DNA of 64,000 bases from Brucella gallinifaecis. Lineage in GTDB: Bacteria > Pseudomonadota > Alphaproteobacteria > Rhizobiales > Rhizobiaceae. The notes beneath the pieces are model-generated. The model did no database searches, was not told the origin of the DNA, and saw nothing but the letters and a program-made list of their open reading frames with translations. Of the stretch, positions 51,374-61,145 are shown one piece after another (within the stretch, counting starts at the first letter, position 1; each line of letters opens with the position of its first letter). The translations under genes and the position numbers were made by a program. The stretch covers positions 62,001 to 126,000 of the forward strand of contig NZ_ML636806.1 in the NCBI RefSeq assembly GCF_006476605.1, written 5' to 3'.

Positions 51374-51400
51374 ATTTCTAAGCAGCTCGAAAGCGCATCA

Positions 51401-51542
51401 AAGTTTGGTGAGATTTTCGTTCCTGTATACCGAAAATTGTGGTCTTCGAGAACCGGAGCGGAGTGTACTTTTGGGTACATGAGCACCGGAAGCGAAGAAG
51501 AGCGCAATTTGCAGGCCGCAGGAGCGGAAATATCCCAAACTT
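51401..51542. repeat. Long imperfect palindrome (about 140 bp) between convergent genes
   Basis: The outer arms AAGTTTGGTGAGATTTTCGT (from 51401, continuing TCCTG) and CAGGAGCGGAAATATCCCAA (51519-51542, ending ACTT) are near reverse complements. Moving inward, AAAATTGTGGTCTTC pairs with GAAGAGCGCAATTTG, and the centre is TGTAC-TTTTGG-GTACA at 51464-51479. The whole can fold into one long, interrupted hairpin. It contains no gene and may be a mobile palindromic element or an RNA structure. Confidence 0.7.
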
Positions 51543-51759
51543 AGAAGTCGATAGTGCGCCCCTTAATCTCCCAGTCACCAAAACGTGCGGGGTCCTTGCC
51601 TCCACGACCGCCAATTTCACGCGGCAGATTGTCAGCTTTTTCGCTTGCTCGACGCTCTTCAGCCTCATTCAATGCCCGCTGTGCTGCAGGAGGCAAACGA
51701 TCAGTTTTGCGTGGCTCTATATTGTCATTCATTTCGGTATCATTGAATTTATCGGTCAT
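51541..51759 (-). CDS. DUF1674 protein, SDHAF4-like succinate dehydrogenase assembly factor
   Basis: Homologues of this family (SDHAF4/Sdh8) help assemble the flavoprotein subunit of succinate dehydrogenase. The conserved C-terminus GGRGGKDPARFGDWEIKGRTIDF is complete. The N-terminal half is charged and probably disordered. I chose the ATG at 51759 (72 residues), which has GGAT upstream; ATGs at 51774 and 51732 are also possible. It converges with acs and its stop lies at the edge of the long palindrome. Confidence 0.85.
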   Translation of the reverse strand: MTDKFNDTEMNDNIEPRKTDRLPPAAQRALNEAEERRASEKADNLPREIGGRGGKDPARFGDWEIKGRTIDF

Positions 51760-51892
51760 AATCGGCAAATCCATTATTGAAGCTTAGAAGTTTCATACCC
51801 ATCATATAGTTAAACCTGGTTGATAAGCAAAACCCCGATTAAAATGAACTCCCGATTAAAATAAACTATTGCTGAACTGGAGACAGACACAC

Positions 51893-52870
51893 ATGAATAT
51901 GATGAAAACTGCCATGCTGATTGCTCTCATGACAGTCATGTTCATGAGCATCGGCTATTTGCTGGGCGGTGGCGGCGGCATGATGATCGCATTTGTGATC
52001 GCTGTTGCCATGAACCTTTTTGGCTATTGGAACTCCGACAAAATGGTGCTGTGCATGTATAATGCGCAGGAAGTCGATGAGCGCTCTGGCTCCGACTATT
52101 ACCGCATGGTCCGTGGTCTGGCTGCCAATGCGGGGCTGCCCATGCCGAAAGTCTATATCATCCATGAAGATCAGCCGAATGCTTTCGCTACTGGCCGCAA
52201 CCCGGAAAATGCTGCCGTTGCTGCCACAACCGGACTTTTAAACCGCCTGACACCCGAAGAAGTCGCGGGCGTTATGGCGCATGAGCTGGCGCATATCCAA
52301 AACCGCGACACGCTGACCATGACAATCGTGGCAACCCTTGCCGGTGCCATTTCCATGCTCGGCAATTTTACTTTCTTCCTTGGCGGAAACCGCGAGAACG
52401 GCAATGGCATCATGGGCGTGATCGGCACAATTATCGCGATGGTCGTTGCTCCCTTTGCAGCCATGATCGTGCAGATGGCAGTAAGCCGTACCCGCGAATA
52501 TGCTGCGGATCGTCGTGGGGCTGAAATCTGCGGCAACCCGCTCTGGCTTTCTTCGGCCCTTGGCAAGATCGCACGCAGTGCCAAATCTGTTGTCAATGAG
52601 GAAGCCGAACATAATCCCGCAACTGCGCATATGTTTATCATCAATCCGCTGAGCGGTCGTGGTGCAGATAACCTGTTTTCCACCCACCCGGATACGGATA
52701 ATCGTATTCAGGCACTGGAACAAATGGCTGCCGAAATGGGCATTCGCACGGCTGGAATGGCTCAGCGCAGTTCCCCCCCTTCACAAAGCAGTGGGCCATG
52801 GGGTAATGCAGGCAATAATAGAAAGGGCGGTTCGGGGTCCAATTCCGGCTTCCGAGGCCCATGGTCATAA
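51893..52870 (+). CDS. htpX: Membrane zinc metalloprotease HtpX
   Basis: Inner-membrane protease that removes misfolded membrane proteins. The 325 residues include two N-terminal hydrophobic segments ([37 protein letters not shown]), the active site [12 protein letters not shown] (HExxH, near residue 130), two later membrane segments and the third zinc ligand in [14 protein letters not shown] Ser/Gly/Pro/Asn-rich tail ends the protein. I used the ATG at 51893, preceded by CTGGAGA; the frame is open to 51869. rsmB follows after 44 bases. Confidence 0.95.
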   Translation: MNMMKTAMLIALMTVMFMSIGYLLGGGGGMMIAFVIAVAMNLFGYWNSDKMVLCMYNAQEVDERSGSDYYRMVRGLAANAGLPMPKVYIIHEDQPNAFATGRNPENAAVAATTGLLNRLTPEEVAGVMAHELAHIQNRDTLTMTIVATLAGAISMLGNFTFFLGGNRENGNGIMGVIGTIIAMVVAPFAAMIVQMAVSRTREYAADRRGAEICGNPLWLSSALGKIARSAKSVVNEEAEHNPATAHMFIINPLSGRGADNLFSTHPDTDNRIQALEQMAAEMGIRTAGMAQRSSPPSQSSGPWGNAGNNRKGGSGSNSGFRGPWS

Positions 52871-52914
52871 AAGCGTGCCCCTGAAAAAGCCCGCGTTAAA
52901 TAAAGTAGAACAGC

Positions 52915-54324
52915 GTGAACGATAAAAAAGCTGCGCCAAAGCGTGGAAATAACAAGCCGACACCTCATAAACACGCAGCAGACCGTGCCGAACGCTTGCG
53001 GCCCGGTCTTGCCGTGCGTCTGACTGCGGCTCGCCTGCTTGGTGCGGTGATTGAAAAAAACACATCGCTCGACGGTCTGACCGATAACAGCCATGGCCAT
53101 CCGCAATATCTGGCTCTCGAGCCACGCGACCGAGCGCTGGTTCGCGCCATTCTGGGTTCGGCACTGCGCAATCGTGGCAGCATTGATCGCGCCATAAACA
53201 AGCGCCTTGACCGTCCATTGCCGGAAAATGCCCACGCGCTCAAACACCTGCTGCATGTTGCAGTCGCCCAGATTTTCTACCTCAATCTGCCCGACCATTC
53301 AGCGGTTGATCTGGCTGTGGAAGCCGCCAATGCCGATCCGCGCAATCGTAAATATGCAGGCCTCGTAAACGCTCTGCTGCGCCGTCTGTCGCGCAACAAG
53401 GAACGCGCACTGGCGCATATATCACAACCTGAAACCAATGTACCCGAATGGTTTGCAAGAAGCATTAAAGACGCTTATGGCGCGGAAAAAGCCACGGCTA
53501 TTTTCACCATGCATTCTTATGAACCGCCAATCGATTTCACGATAAAAGGCGATCCAGAACAATGGGCTGAGAAGCTCGGTGGTATCGCTTTGCCAAACGG
53601 CTCAATACGCCTTGAGACTATCGAGGGAAGTATCACCGATCTGCCCGGCTTTGCTGAAGGCGACTGGTGGGTGCAGGATGTGGCTGCAAGCCTGCCTGCA
53701 CGACTGATGGGCGACATAAAGGGCAAGCGCGTTGCCGATCTTTGTGCAGCCCCCGGCGGCAAGACTGCCCAGCTCATATTTCAGGGTGCAGACGTGACCG
53801 CGCTCGATATGTCCGAAAATCGTCTTAAGCGACTTCAGGGCAATCTGGAGCGCCTTGGTTTGAAAGCACACACAATTGTCAGCAATCTGCTCGATTTCAA
53901 ACCGGATGAATTGTTCGACGCAGTTCTGCTTGATGCACCCTGCTCATCGACAGGCACTGTACGCCGCCACCCTGATGTGCCATGGACCAAAACCCCGCAG
54001 GATATTGAAAAGCTTGCCAGCCTTCAGGCAAAATTGCTTGCCCATGCTGTGACGCTCGTAAAACCCGGCGGCACGATCCTGTTTTCCAATTGCTCGCTTC
54101 ATCCGCTGGAAGGTGAGCAATTGGCACGCAAAGCGCTTGAAAACCCGGCACTTGAAGCCGACCCTATCATGCCAGGCGATTGCCCGGGACTTGACGGGCT
54201 GATTACGGATGAAGGCTTTCTGCGCTCCACCCCTGCTGATTTGCCAGCAGAAAAATTTGATGGCAATCCAAAGCTGGCCGGAATGGATGGCTTTTTTGCA
54301 GCTCGCTTCAGGCGGAAATCCTGA
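52915..54324 (+). CDS. rsmB: 16S rRNA m5C methyltransferase RsmB/Sun family
   Basis: S-adenosylmethionine-dependent RNA cytosine-5 methyltransferase. The 469 residues have an N-terminal NusB-like helical domain (residues about 25-160) and the Rossmann methyltransferase part with VADLCAAPGGKTAQL (SAM site, near residue 280), DAPCSSTGTVRRHPDVPW with one conserved cysteine, and LFSNCSLHPLEGEQ with the catalytic cysteine. The start is GTG at 52915 with a weak ribosome site. It follows htpX in the same direction and may be cotranscribed. Confidence 0.92.
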   Translation: MNDKKAAPKRGNNKPTPHKHAADRAERLRPGLAVRLTAARLLGAVIEKNTSLDGLTDNSHGHPQYLALEPRDRALVRAILGSALRNRGSIDRAINKRLDRPLPENAHALKHLLHVAVAQIFYLNLPDHSAVDLAVEAANADPRNRKYAGLVNALLRRLSRNKERALAHISQPETNVPEWFARSIKDAYGAEKATAIFTMHSYEPPIDFTIKGDPEQWAEKLGGIALPNGSIRLETIEGSITDLPGFAEGDWWVQDVAASLPARLMGDIKGKRVADLCAAPGGKTAQLIFQGADVTALDMSENRLKRLQGNLERLGLKAHTIVSNLLDFKPDELFDAVLLDAPCSSTGTVRRHPDVPWTKTPQDIEKLASLQAKLLAHAVTLVKPGGTILFSNCSLHPLEGEQLARKALENPALEADPIMPGDCPGLDGLITDEGFLRSTPADLPAEKFDGNPKLAGMDGFFAARFRRKS

Positions 54325-54424
54325 TATATTAGTTATCACTGATTATAATCGATGAAATTACCATAATCGGCCTGCCTCGCCGTTATGGTTAACACTCGAT
54401 TCACCATTATCGACGATTCTAATA

Positions 54425-54472
54425 ATGCATGATTCCGAAGGTCGGAAACCGGCATTTCGATAAATCATGTCA
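54425..54472. repeat. Dispersed palindromic repeat, GCATGAT...ATCATG type
   Basis: GCATGATTCCGAAGGTCGGA...ACCGGCATTTCGATAAATCATG, a degenerate member of the family at 7866, 18474 and 37455, lying in the 184-base gap between rsmB and the heparinase-like gene. Confidence 0.65.
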
Positions 54473-54508
54473 AGAAAGGACGGACCTGCCTTATCGGGTC
54501 CAGTATGA

Positions 54509-56251
54509 ATGAATTATAATACGGAGAACAAGAGGGTGGCAGTCGCGCTGAGCGAAACCCCGCATCTTTGGGGACTGGCTGTTGCACAGGCCTGGCGCAG
54601 GTTCAGCCGCCGCCTGCGTATGGGGCCGCTTTATCGCTGGCGTTTTACCGGTTTTACGCCGGATCGCATCCTCATTGCTCCGCCTGATCTTCGCGTTGCC
54701 GACCCGCAACTGGCACAGGAATTTTACCACGGCCGTTTCGCGCTCGCCGGTCGTCTTGTCGAAACAGGCGGCATGTCACCTTTTGCTGTCGAACCACCAA
54801 CCCCTGAATGGGAAGCAGCCCTTCAGAGCTTTGGCTGGCTCAGACATCTCAAAAGCGCAAACAGCGAACTTGCCACCGCCAATGCGCGCGCACTCATTGA
54901 TGACTGGATGCGCCTTTATGGCAAACGCATCGGCGGCCTTGCATGGTCGCCGGAAGTGACAGCACAGCGCATCATCGCCTGGCTACAACATTCCAACCTC
55001 ATTCTCGCAGGCGCAGAGCTGCCAGCCTATCGTAAATTCATGCGCTCACTGGCCATGCAGGTGCGTTATCTGCGTACGGTCGCCTCTGCCATGGATGACG
55101 GCGAAGAACGGCTGCGTGCCCGCATTGCGCTTGCTTTCGCAGCGCTTGCCTTGCCCGTTTCACCACCGACCGCACGTGCAGCCCGCCGCAATCTCGAATA
55201 TGAGCTGAACCGCCAGATCCTGCCTGATGGCGGACATATCTCACGCAATCCGGTCACGATTCTGGAACTGCTGGCAGATCTGCTGCCGCTGCGACAGACT
55301 TATGCCAATGGCACAGAATCCCCGCCCAAGGCGCTCATCGAAACCGTCGAGCGCATGTTGCCGGCACTGCGTTTCTTCCGGCATCAGGATGGCAATCTCG
55401 CATTGTTCAACGGGGTTGGCCCAACCTTGTCCGAGCGTATCATCTCGGTCCTTCGCCATGATGAAACGGCTGGTTCACCGCTGACACATGCGCCCTATTC
55501 CGGTTATGAACGCCTGTCTATGGGCGCAACCACCATCATCGCCGATACAGGTCTGCCACCACCCGTGACAGCCTCACGCGATGCCCATGCCGGCTGCCTC
55601 TCCTTTGAAATGTCCTCCGGGCGCCAGCGCTATATCGTCAATTCCGGTATCGACCGTTACGGTCCGGCAGAATTTCGCCCGTTGGGACGTTCGACTGCTG
55701 CGCATTCAACCGCTACAATCAATGATACGTCCTCCTGCCGCTTCAGCCTGAATGCTGGCCTTTCCAGCATGATTGGAACCCCGATCATTGCCGGTCCGAC
55801 CAGGGTACAGCGTGATCGCATCGAAGATCAGGGACGACAGGGCTTTGTTGCAAATCATGACGGTTATGTCCGGCTTTTCGGCATTTTTCATGAACGTCGC
55901 GTTGTGCTTTCCCATAATGGCAGCGTCATTCAAGGGGCTGACCGTTTTTATCGCGGCGACGCCAAAGCACTCAAAGCCAATGGGCGCGATAATATCACCG
56001 TGCGTTTTCATATCCATCCGGCGGTGGAAATCTCATTTGACGAAAACGGCCTGATTAATCTGAGCGCCCAGCATGACGATACATGGGTATTCTCCTGTTT
56101 TGAAGTCGCTCCACAGCTTGAAGACAGCATCTTCTTTGCTGGTTTTCGCGGCCCCGTGACATCAAAGCAGATTGTACTCTCTTTCCCGGCGCACGAATTG
56201 CCGGAAGTGAACTGGCAATTCAGCCGTGTCGCCATCGGAAGCTATGCTTAA
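54509..56251 (+). CDS. Heparinase II/III family protein
   Basis: The 580-residue protein has an alpha-helical N-terminal barrel-like part (residues about 90-330) and a C-terminal beta-rich heparinase II/III domain beginning near DAHAGCLSFEMSSGRQRYIVNSG. Such proteins are polysaccharide lyases or relatives acting on uronic-acid or cell-envelope glycans. No signal peptide is evident, which is notable for an envelope or extracellular lyase. It lies directly upstream of purH, a gene order I associate with Rhizobiales generally. The substrate is unknown. Confidence 0.82.
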   Translation: MNYNTENKRVAVALSETPHLWGLAVAQAWRRFSRRLRMGPLYRWRFTGFTPDRILIAPPDLRVADPQLAQEFYHGRFALAGRLVETGGMSPFAVEPPTPEWEAALQSFGWLRHLKSANSELATANARALIDDWMRLYGKRIGGLAWSPEVTAQRIIAWLQHSNLILAGAELPAYRKFMRSLAMQVRYLRTVASAMDDGEERLRARIALAFAALALPVSPPTARAARRNLEYELNRQILPDGGHISRNPVTILELLADLLPLRQTYANGTESPPKALIETVERMLPALRFFRHQDGNLALFNGVGPTLSERIISVLRHDETAGSPLTHAPYSGYERLSMGATTIIADTGLPPPVTASRDAHAGCLSFEMSSGRQRYIVNSGIDRYGPAEFRPLGRSTAAHSTATINDTSSCRFSLNAGLSSMIGTPIIAGPTRVQRDRIEDQGRQGFVANHDGYVRLFGIFHERRVVLSHNGSVIQGADRFYRGDAKALKANGRDNITVRFHIHPAVEISFDENGLINLSAQHDDTWVFSCFEVAPQLEDSIFFAGFRGPVTSKQIVLSFPAHELPEVNWQFSRVAIGSYA

Positions 56252-56371
56252 TCCACAAAGGCCTCTTTTAGCTGCGATTTGAGGTATGATTCAGCTCACA
56301 GCTGTGCTAATCCGCCAGCGTCCCACCCTTCCTGAACGCAGAACGCTTCAGCAACGAAGAGACCATTTCCT

Positions 56372-57988
56372 ATGGCTGTCAGCTCCAAGCATATTCCAGC
56401 TCCCGATCTTTATCGGGTGCGTCGCGCCCTTCTTTCCGTGTCCGACAAGACCGGTCTCATCGATTTTGCCAAGGCACTTCATGCCCACGGCATTGAAATC
56501 CTCTCGACCGGTGGCACCGCCAGGTCGATTGCTGCAGAAGGCATTCCTGTAAAGGACGTTTCGGAAGTCACCGGCTTCCCGGAAATCATGGACGGGCGCG
56601 TGAAAACGCTGCACCCATCGGTTCACGGCGGCCTGCTTGCAGTGCGCAACGACCCTGAACATGTTGCTGCCATGGAAGCCCACGGCATTGGTGGCATCGA
56701 TCTTGCTGTCATCAATCTCTATCCGTTTGAGGAAGTCCGCGCCAAGGGCGGCGACTATGACACTACCGTCGAAAACATCGATATTGGTGGCCCGGCAATG
56801 ATCCGGGCTTCGGCAAAGAACCATGCCTATGTTGCAACCGTTGTCGATCCGGCTGATTATGCAGACGTTGTGGCCGAGCTTGAAAAGAACGAAGGCTCGC
56901 TGCCTGTTTCTTTCCGCAAGAAGCTTGCTGCCAAAGCATTTTCGCGCACTGCCGCCTATGATGCAGCCATTTCCAACTGGTTTGCCGAAGCCATCAATGA
57001 GGAAACTCCCACCTATCGTTCGATCGCGGGCAAGCTGCATTCCGTCATGCGCTATGGCGAAAACCCGCATCAGACAGCAGGTTTTTATCTGACCGGCGAA
57101 CTGCGCCCCGGCGTTGCCACCGCAACACAGCTTCAGGGCAAACAGCTGTCCTATAACAATATCAATGACACCGATGCAGCTTTTGAACTGGTCGCCGAGT
57201 TCGACCCTTCCCGCACTGCTGCTGTCGCTATCATCAAACATGCCAATCCTTGTGGTGTTGCAGAAGCAGCAACCATCAAGGAAGCCTATCTCAAGGCACT
57301 GGCTTGCGATCCGGTTTCAGCTTTCGGTGGCATTGTTGCACTCAACAGGACGCTTGATGAAGCCGCAGCCGAAGAAATCGTCAAGATTTTTACTGAAGTC
57401 ATCATCGCACCGGACGCAACCGAAGGCGCACAGGCAATCGTTGCAGCCAAAAAGAACCTGCGTCTGCTGGTAACAGGCGGCCTGCCTGATCCACGGGCCA
57501 AGGGGCTCGCAGCGAAAACTGTTGCCGGCGGCCTGCTGGTTCAGTCACGCGACAATGGCAATGTCGATGATCTTGACCTTAAAGTTGTTACAAAACGTGC
57601 TCCAAGCGAAGCCGAACTGAACGATATGAAATTTGCTTTCCGTGTTGGTAAGCATGTGAAGTCAAACGCAATCGTCTATGTCAAGGACGGCGCAACAGTG
57701 GGCATCGGCGCAGGCCAGATGAGCCGCGTGGATTCTGCCCGCATCGCGGCCCGCAAGGCTGAGGATGCAGCGCAAACAGCCGGCCTTGCCGAACCACTGA
57801 CCAAAGGATGTGTTGTCGCTTCCGACGCCTTCTTCCCGTTCGCTGACGGTCTTTTATCCGCTGTTCAGGCAGGTGCGACAGCGGTTATCCAGCCGGGTGG
57901 CTCAATGCGGGATGACGAAGTCATTGCCGCAGCTGACGAGCATGGCATTGCCATGGTCATGACCGGCATGCGCCACTTCCGTCACTAG
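56372..57988 (+). CDS. purH: Bifunctional AICAR transformylase/IMP cyclohydrolase
   Basis: Catalyses the last two steps of IMP synthesis. The N-terminal MGS-like cyclohydrolase domain ([34 protein letters not shown], then [20 protein letters not shown]) precedes the transformylase domain with [18 protein letters not shown] and a C-terminal MTGMRHFRH. 538 residues is normal. The final base of the TAG stop codon (57988) is the first base of the 262-bp inserted element described next. Confidence 0.97.
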   Translation: MAVSSKHIPAPDLYRVRRALLSVSDKTGLIDFAKALHAHGIEILSTGGTARSIAAEGIPVKDVSEVTGFPEIMDGRVKTLHPSVHGGLLAVRNDPEHVAAMEAHGIGGIDLAVINLYPFEEVRAKGGDYDTTVENIDIGGPAMIRASAKNHAYVATVVDPADYADVVAELEKNEGSLPVSFRKKLAAKAFSRTAAYDAAISNWFAEAINEETPTYRSIAGKLHSVMRYGENPHQTAGFYLTGELRPGVATATQLQGKQLSYNNINDTDAAFELVAEFDPSRTAAVAIIKHANPCGVAEAATIKEAYLKALACDPVSAFGGIVALNRTLDEAAAEEIVKIFTEVIIAPDATEGAQAIVAAKKNLRLLVTGGLPDPRAKGLAAKTVAGGLLVQSRDNGNVDDLDLKVVTKRAPSEAELNDMKFAFRVGKHVKSNAIVYVKDGATVGIGAGQMSRVDSARIAARKAEDAAQTAGLAEPLTKGCVVASDAFFPFADGLLSAVQAGATAVIQPGGSMRDDEVIAAADEHGIAMVMTGMRHFRH

Positions 57989-58249
57989 GGTCAGTACTCA
58001 TTAATTTGATGAGAATGGCATCTGAAATGACAAGATATGCAAGGAGAGATGTGAGGACCGGGGGGGCCCGGTTGAGCGGCTCGACGAAGCAGATCACCAA
58101 GTCATTTCGATGTCCGAAGGATGTGGCCCATCCGCCCGGTCTACTTCGTCGGAAAAGCTTGAAAATGAACCACATTTCCTTCGCCTTTCCTTCTCGTATC
58201 CGAACGGATGGCCTCACACCATTCCCGTCAAATTAATGGGTCCTGACCC
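57988..58249. mobile_element. 262-bp MITE-like element with 22-bp inverted ends and TA target duplication
   Basis: The left end (57988-58009) GGGTCAGTACTCATTAATTT+GA and the reverse complement of the right end (58228-58249) GGGTCAGGACCCATTAATTT+GA match at 20 of 22 bases. Both ends are flanked by TA (57986-57987 and 58250-58251), the target duplication typical of IS630/Tc1-mariner elements. The interior has no recognisable transposase in any frame, so it is a MITE or an internally deleted IS needing a transposase from elsewhere. Confidence 0.8.
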
Positions 58250-58250
58250 T

Positions 58251-58289
58251 AGAGCGCGTTTCGATCTGATTCAATCAGACCGGCGCTCT
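58251..58289. repeat. Dispersed AGAGCG...CGCTCT palindrome
   Basis: AGAGCGCGTTTCGATCTGAT...CGGCGCTCT is an inverted, nearly identical copy of 7929-7967, again centred on TCTGATTCAATCAGA, and immediately adjoins the MITE-like element. Confidence 0.8.
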
Positions 58290-58346
58290 AACTCTTTCTT
58301 CCTTAAGCATACTCTTATCAATCATCGTTGAACGAAGATCAAATCC

Positions 58347-58383
58347 CAAAGCCCCGGCGACGCAATGTTGCCGGGGTTTTTTC
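58347..58383 (+). terminator. Intrinsic terminator downstream of purH
   Basis: AAAGCCCCGGCGAC-GCAAT-GTTGCCGGGGTTTTTT stem-loop and U-tract. It originally lay close to purH and has been moved about 260 bases away by the inserted element (inference). Confidence 0.85.
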
Positions 58384-58389
58384 TTTGAG

Positions 58390-58426
58390 TTTTCGCAAGC
58401 AAAAAGCATCTTCGCAAACGAAAATG
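58390..58426. promoter_or_regulatory. Candidate GlpR-type (DeoR family) operator pair upstream of glpK
   Basis: TTTTCGCAAGCAAAAA (58390-58405) and TTCGCAAACGAAAATG (58411-58426) are two TTCGnnnnCGAA-like sites, one symmetrical in its core, 20 bases apart. They resemble the TTCG...CGAA operators of GlpR repressors. They lie about 330 bases before glpK. Confidence 0.45.
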
Positions 58427-58749
58427 CACCCTATTAGTTAGTCGGCAAATTTGGTTAAAGAGACAGAATAATCACTCAAAAACACCCCTATTGCTTTCAT
58501 TTGATATTCATATTATTTCGTTTAAGTTCACATTGCGCTTAAAGGAAACAAAAAAGCTTGGCAGAAAACCATCGATAGTGCAGCAATAAGAATCTGAATT
58601 ATGTGAAGATGCCCGGCAGCCTGAAAAGGGTGTGCTGGCTCTTGGAGAGACACATATATTCATTTGAAAGAAGCAAATAGGATTGCAACGGATATACATA
58701 TTCGCATCCTGACAATATCTCTGCCATTCGCGCGGGAGGAGTATATTAA
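58427..58749. other. Leader region of glpK
   Basis: About 320 bases without a supported gene. It is AT-rich, contains TTCATTTGATATTCATATTA at 58497 and a GGGAGGAG ribosome site just before glpK. A minus-strand frame across 58508-58756 has no likeness to a known protein. Confidence 0.45.
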
Positions 58750-60249
58750 ATGACACAATTTATAGGTTCCATTGACCAGGGAACCACCAGCTCACGTTTT
58801 ATAATCTTTGACCGGAACGGCGATATTGTCGCCATGAACCAGCGTGAGCATGAGCAAATTTATCCAAAAGCCGGATGGGTCGAGCACAATCCGAATGAAA
58901 TCTGGCGAAACACGCAGCATGTCATTAGCGAAACTCTGAAAAAAGCAAAGCTCAAAGCTTCCGATATTGCATCTGTTGGCATTACCAACCAGCGCGAGAC
59001 CACACTGCTGTGGGATAGAAAAACCGGTGCGCCACTTTACAATGCCATTGTCTGGATGGACACGCGCACAGATGCGCTGGTTGATCAATTCGTGAAAGAT
59101 GGCGGCACAGATCGTCTGCGTGACAAGACAGGACTGCCGATTTCAACCTATTTCTCAGGCCTCAAACTGCGCTGGATACTCGATAATGTGGCCGGTGCAC
59201 GCGAAAAGGCAGAAGCAGGCGATGCGCTGTTCGGCACAATGGATAGCTGGCTGGTCTGGAACCTCACCGGCGGCACCCAAGGCGGCATTCACATCACCGA
59301 TGTAACCAATGCGTCCCGCACGCAGCTGATGGACTTGTCGACGCTTGAATGGGACGAGGAAATCCTCCGGCTTTTCGATATTCCCGCGGCTTGCCTGCCG
59401 GAAATCCGCTCATCCAGTGAAGTCTATGGCGAGATAATCCTGCCCGCGCTTGGCAATGTGAAGCTTGCAGGTATTCTGGGTGATCAGCAGGCAGCCCTTT
59501 TCGGTCAGGCCTGCCTTGAGCCGGGCGAAGCCAAAAACACCTATGGCACCGGCTGTTTCATGCTGATGAATACCGGCGAGAAACTGGTCCCCTCCACCTA
59601 TGGACTTTTAACAACTGTTGCCTATCAGCTTGGTGATGAAAAGCCGGTCTATGCGCTGGAAGGCTCCATCGCAATCACCGGCGCACTGGTGCAATGGCTG
59701 CGTGATAATCTCGGCATCATCAAAAACAGTGCCGACATTGAAACATTGGCACGCACGGTCAAAGACAATGGCGATGTCTATTTCGTCCCCGCCTTCTCCG
59801 GCCTCTATGCACCGCATTGGGAAGATTCTGCACGCGGCGTCATTGCTGGTCTCACACGCTTTGCCAATAAGGGTCATATTGCACGTGCAGCCCTTGAAGC
59901 CAGTGCCTATCAGGTGCGTGAAGTGCTGGAAGCCATGGTCAAGGATTCAGGCGTGAAGATCACTGAACTGCGTGCCGATGGCGGCATGACCATCAATGAA
60001 CTCTTGATGCAGTTCCAGTCCGATATTCTCAATGTTCCGGTTGTGCGTCCAAAGATCATCGAAACCACAGCTCTTGGTGCAGCCTATGCAGCAGGACTGG
60101 CCGTGGGCTATTGGAAATCGACAAATGACATTATCGAGAACTGGCAGGTCGGCCAGCGCTGGCATCCAAAGATGACAGCAAAAGAGCGGACCAGTCTGTT
60201 CAACGCATGGGAAAAGGCCGTGCAGCGCTCGCTCAACTGGGTCGATTAG
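58750..60249 (+). CDS. glpK: Glycerol kinase
   Basis: Phosphorylates glycerol to glycerol-3-phosphate. The 499-residue FGGY kinase begins [23 protein letters not shown], with [17 protein letters not shown], the nucleotide site [16 protein letters not shown] and the C-terminal [28 protein letters not shown] precedes the ATG by about 10 bases. The TAG stop overlaps a small hairpin (60247-60265). It forms a module with the downstream facilitator gene. Confidence 0.97.
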   Translation: MTQFIGSIDQGTTSSRFIIFDRNGDIVAMNQREHEQIYPKAGWVEHNPNEIWRNTQHVISETLKKAKLKASDIASVGITNQRETTLLWDRKTGAPLYNAIVWMDTRTDALVDQFVKDGGTDRLRDKTGLPISTYFSGLKLRWILDNVAGAREKAEAGDALFGTMDSWLVWNLTGGTQGGIHITDVTNASRTQLMDLSTLEWDEEILRLFDIPAACLPEIRSSSEVYGEIILPALGNVKLAGILGDQQAALFGQACLEPGEAKNTYGTGCFMLMNTGEKLVPSTYGLLTTVAYQLGDEKPVYALEGSIAITGALVQWLRDNLGIIKNSADIETLARTVKDNGDVYFVPAFSGLYAPHWEDSARGVIAGLTRFANKGHIARAALEASAYQVREVLEAMVKDSGVKITELRADGGMTINELLMQFQSDILNVPVVRPKIIETTALGAAYAAGLAVGYWKSTNDIIENWQVGQRWHPKMTAKERTSLFNAWEKAVQRSLNWVD

Positions 60250-60265
60250 AGCATAATCCGCTCTA
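60247..60265. repeat. Short TAGAGC...GCTCTA hairpin at the glpK stop codon
   Basis: TAGAGC-ATAATCC-GCTCTA, 6-bp perfect stem followed by AAAATA; its first three bases are the glpK stop. It looks like a shortened member of the AGAGCG...CGCTCT family. Confidence 0.55.
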
Positions 60266-60384
60266 AAATACAGGGACCCGAAGCAGACTGAACTTGAAAA
60301 CGATCAATGATTATCGACAGCCGGTGAGCATATCCACTCACCGGACAGCTTTTTAGTATCTGAATTATTCTCTCGGAGCATATA

Positions 60385-61107
60385 ATGAGCAATGGTTTTA
60401 TCGGTGAATTTCTCGGCACGATGATGCTGATCCTGTTGGGCGATGGTGTGGTTGCAAATGTGCTTCTTGCAAAATCCAAAGGCCAGAACTCCGGCTGGAT
60501 CGTCATTACCGCAGGCTGGGGCTTTGCGGTTCTCTGTGGTGTGATGGTTGCTGTAGCGGCTGGCAGTGCCGGCCATCTCAACCCCGCAGTAACGCTTGCT
60601 TTCTATATGGCCGATAGTTTTCCGGCGGCAGACGTCGCGCCTTACATTGCAGCGCAGATGCTTGGTGCTTTTACAGGCGCAGTGCTTGTCTATCTCGCCT
60701 ATCTGCCGCACTGGCAGCCAACGCAAGACAAACAACTCAAGCTCGGCGTCTTCTGCACCGGACCTGCCATTCGCAACTTACCAGCCAATTGCCTGACAGA
60801 GATTATCGGCACATTTGTTCTGGTCTTTGTGGTTATTGCAATCGGTGCAAAATCTGTTGGCGCCACGGGCGTTCTGGGACCATTGATGGTCGGCCTGCTT
60901 GTCTGGGCACTTGGTGTTTCGCTGGGCGGCCCCACCGGTTATGCAATCAATCCAGCCCGCGATCTTGGACCCCGCATTGCCCATGCCTTACTGCCGATTC
61001 CGGGCAAAGGCAGCTCTGACTGGTCCTATGCCTGGGTACCCGTAGCAGCGCCGGTCATCGGTGGCTTCCTTGCCATTGCCTGCGCCAAAGCCGCAGGCAT
61101 GATATAA
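60385..61107 (+). CDS. glpF: Glycerol uptake facilitator (aquaglyceroporin)
   Basis: Membrane channel of the MIP family, 240 residues, six transmembrane helices. Both NPA boxes are present: GHLNPAVTLAFYM and GYAINPARDLGPR; the Asp after the second box is a mark of glycerol-conducting members over pure aquaporins. CTCGGAG precedes the ATG. 135 bases after glpK, same strand: uptake and phosphorylation of glycerol by neighbouring genes. Confidence 0.93.
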   Translation: MSNGFIGEFLGTMMLILLGDGVVANVLLAKSKGQNSGWIVITAGWGFAVLCGVMVAVAAGSAGHLNPAVTLAFYMADSFPAADVAPYIAAQMLGAFTGAVLVYLAYLPHWQPTQDKQLKLGVFCTGPAIRNLPANCLTEIIGTFVLVFVVIAIGAKSVGATGVLGPLMVGLLVWALGVSLGGPTGYAINPARDLGPRIAHALLPIPGKGSSDWSYAWVPVAAPVIGGFLAIACAKAAGMI

Positions 61108-61116
61108 GAGACAGGG

Positions 61117-61141
61117 CTGGCGCAGCCGGTTGCTGCGCCAG
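61117..61141. terminator. Hairpin between glpF and the convergent MFS gene
   Basis: CTGGCGCAGC-CGGTT-GCTGCGCCAG, a perfect 10-bp stem in the 38-base gap between two convergent genes. No U-tract follows, so termination is probable but not certain. Confidence 0.55.
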
Positions 61142-61145
61142 TCGC

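Noticed and set aside
58006-58236. Open frames inside the 262-bp element as a possible transposase fragment
   Set aside because: Translated both strands by eye; no DDE or helix-turn-helix pattern could be recognised, so it is called non-autonomous.
58390-58426. Short CRISPR-like repeat (two TTCGCAA units)
   Set aside because: Only two short, unequal units with no spacers or cas genes; an operator pair is the simpler reading.
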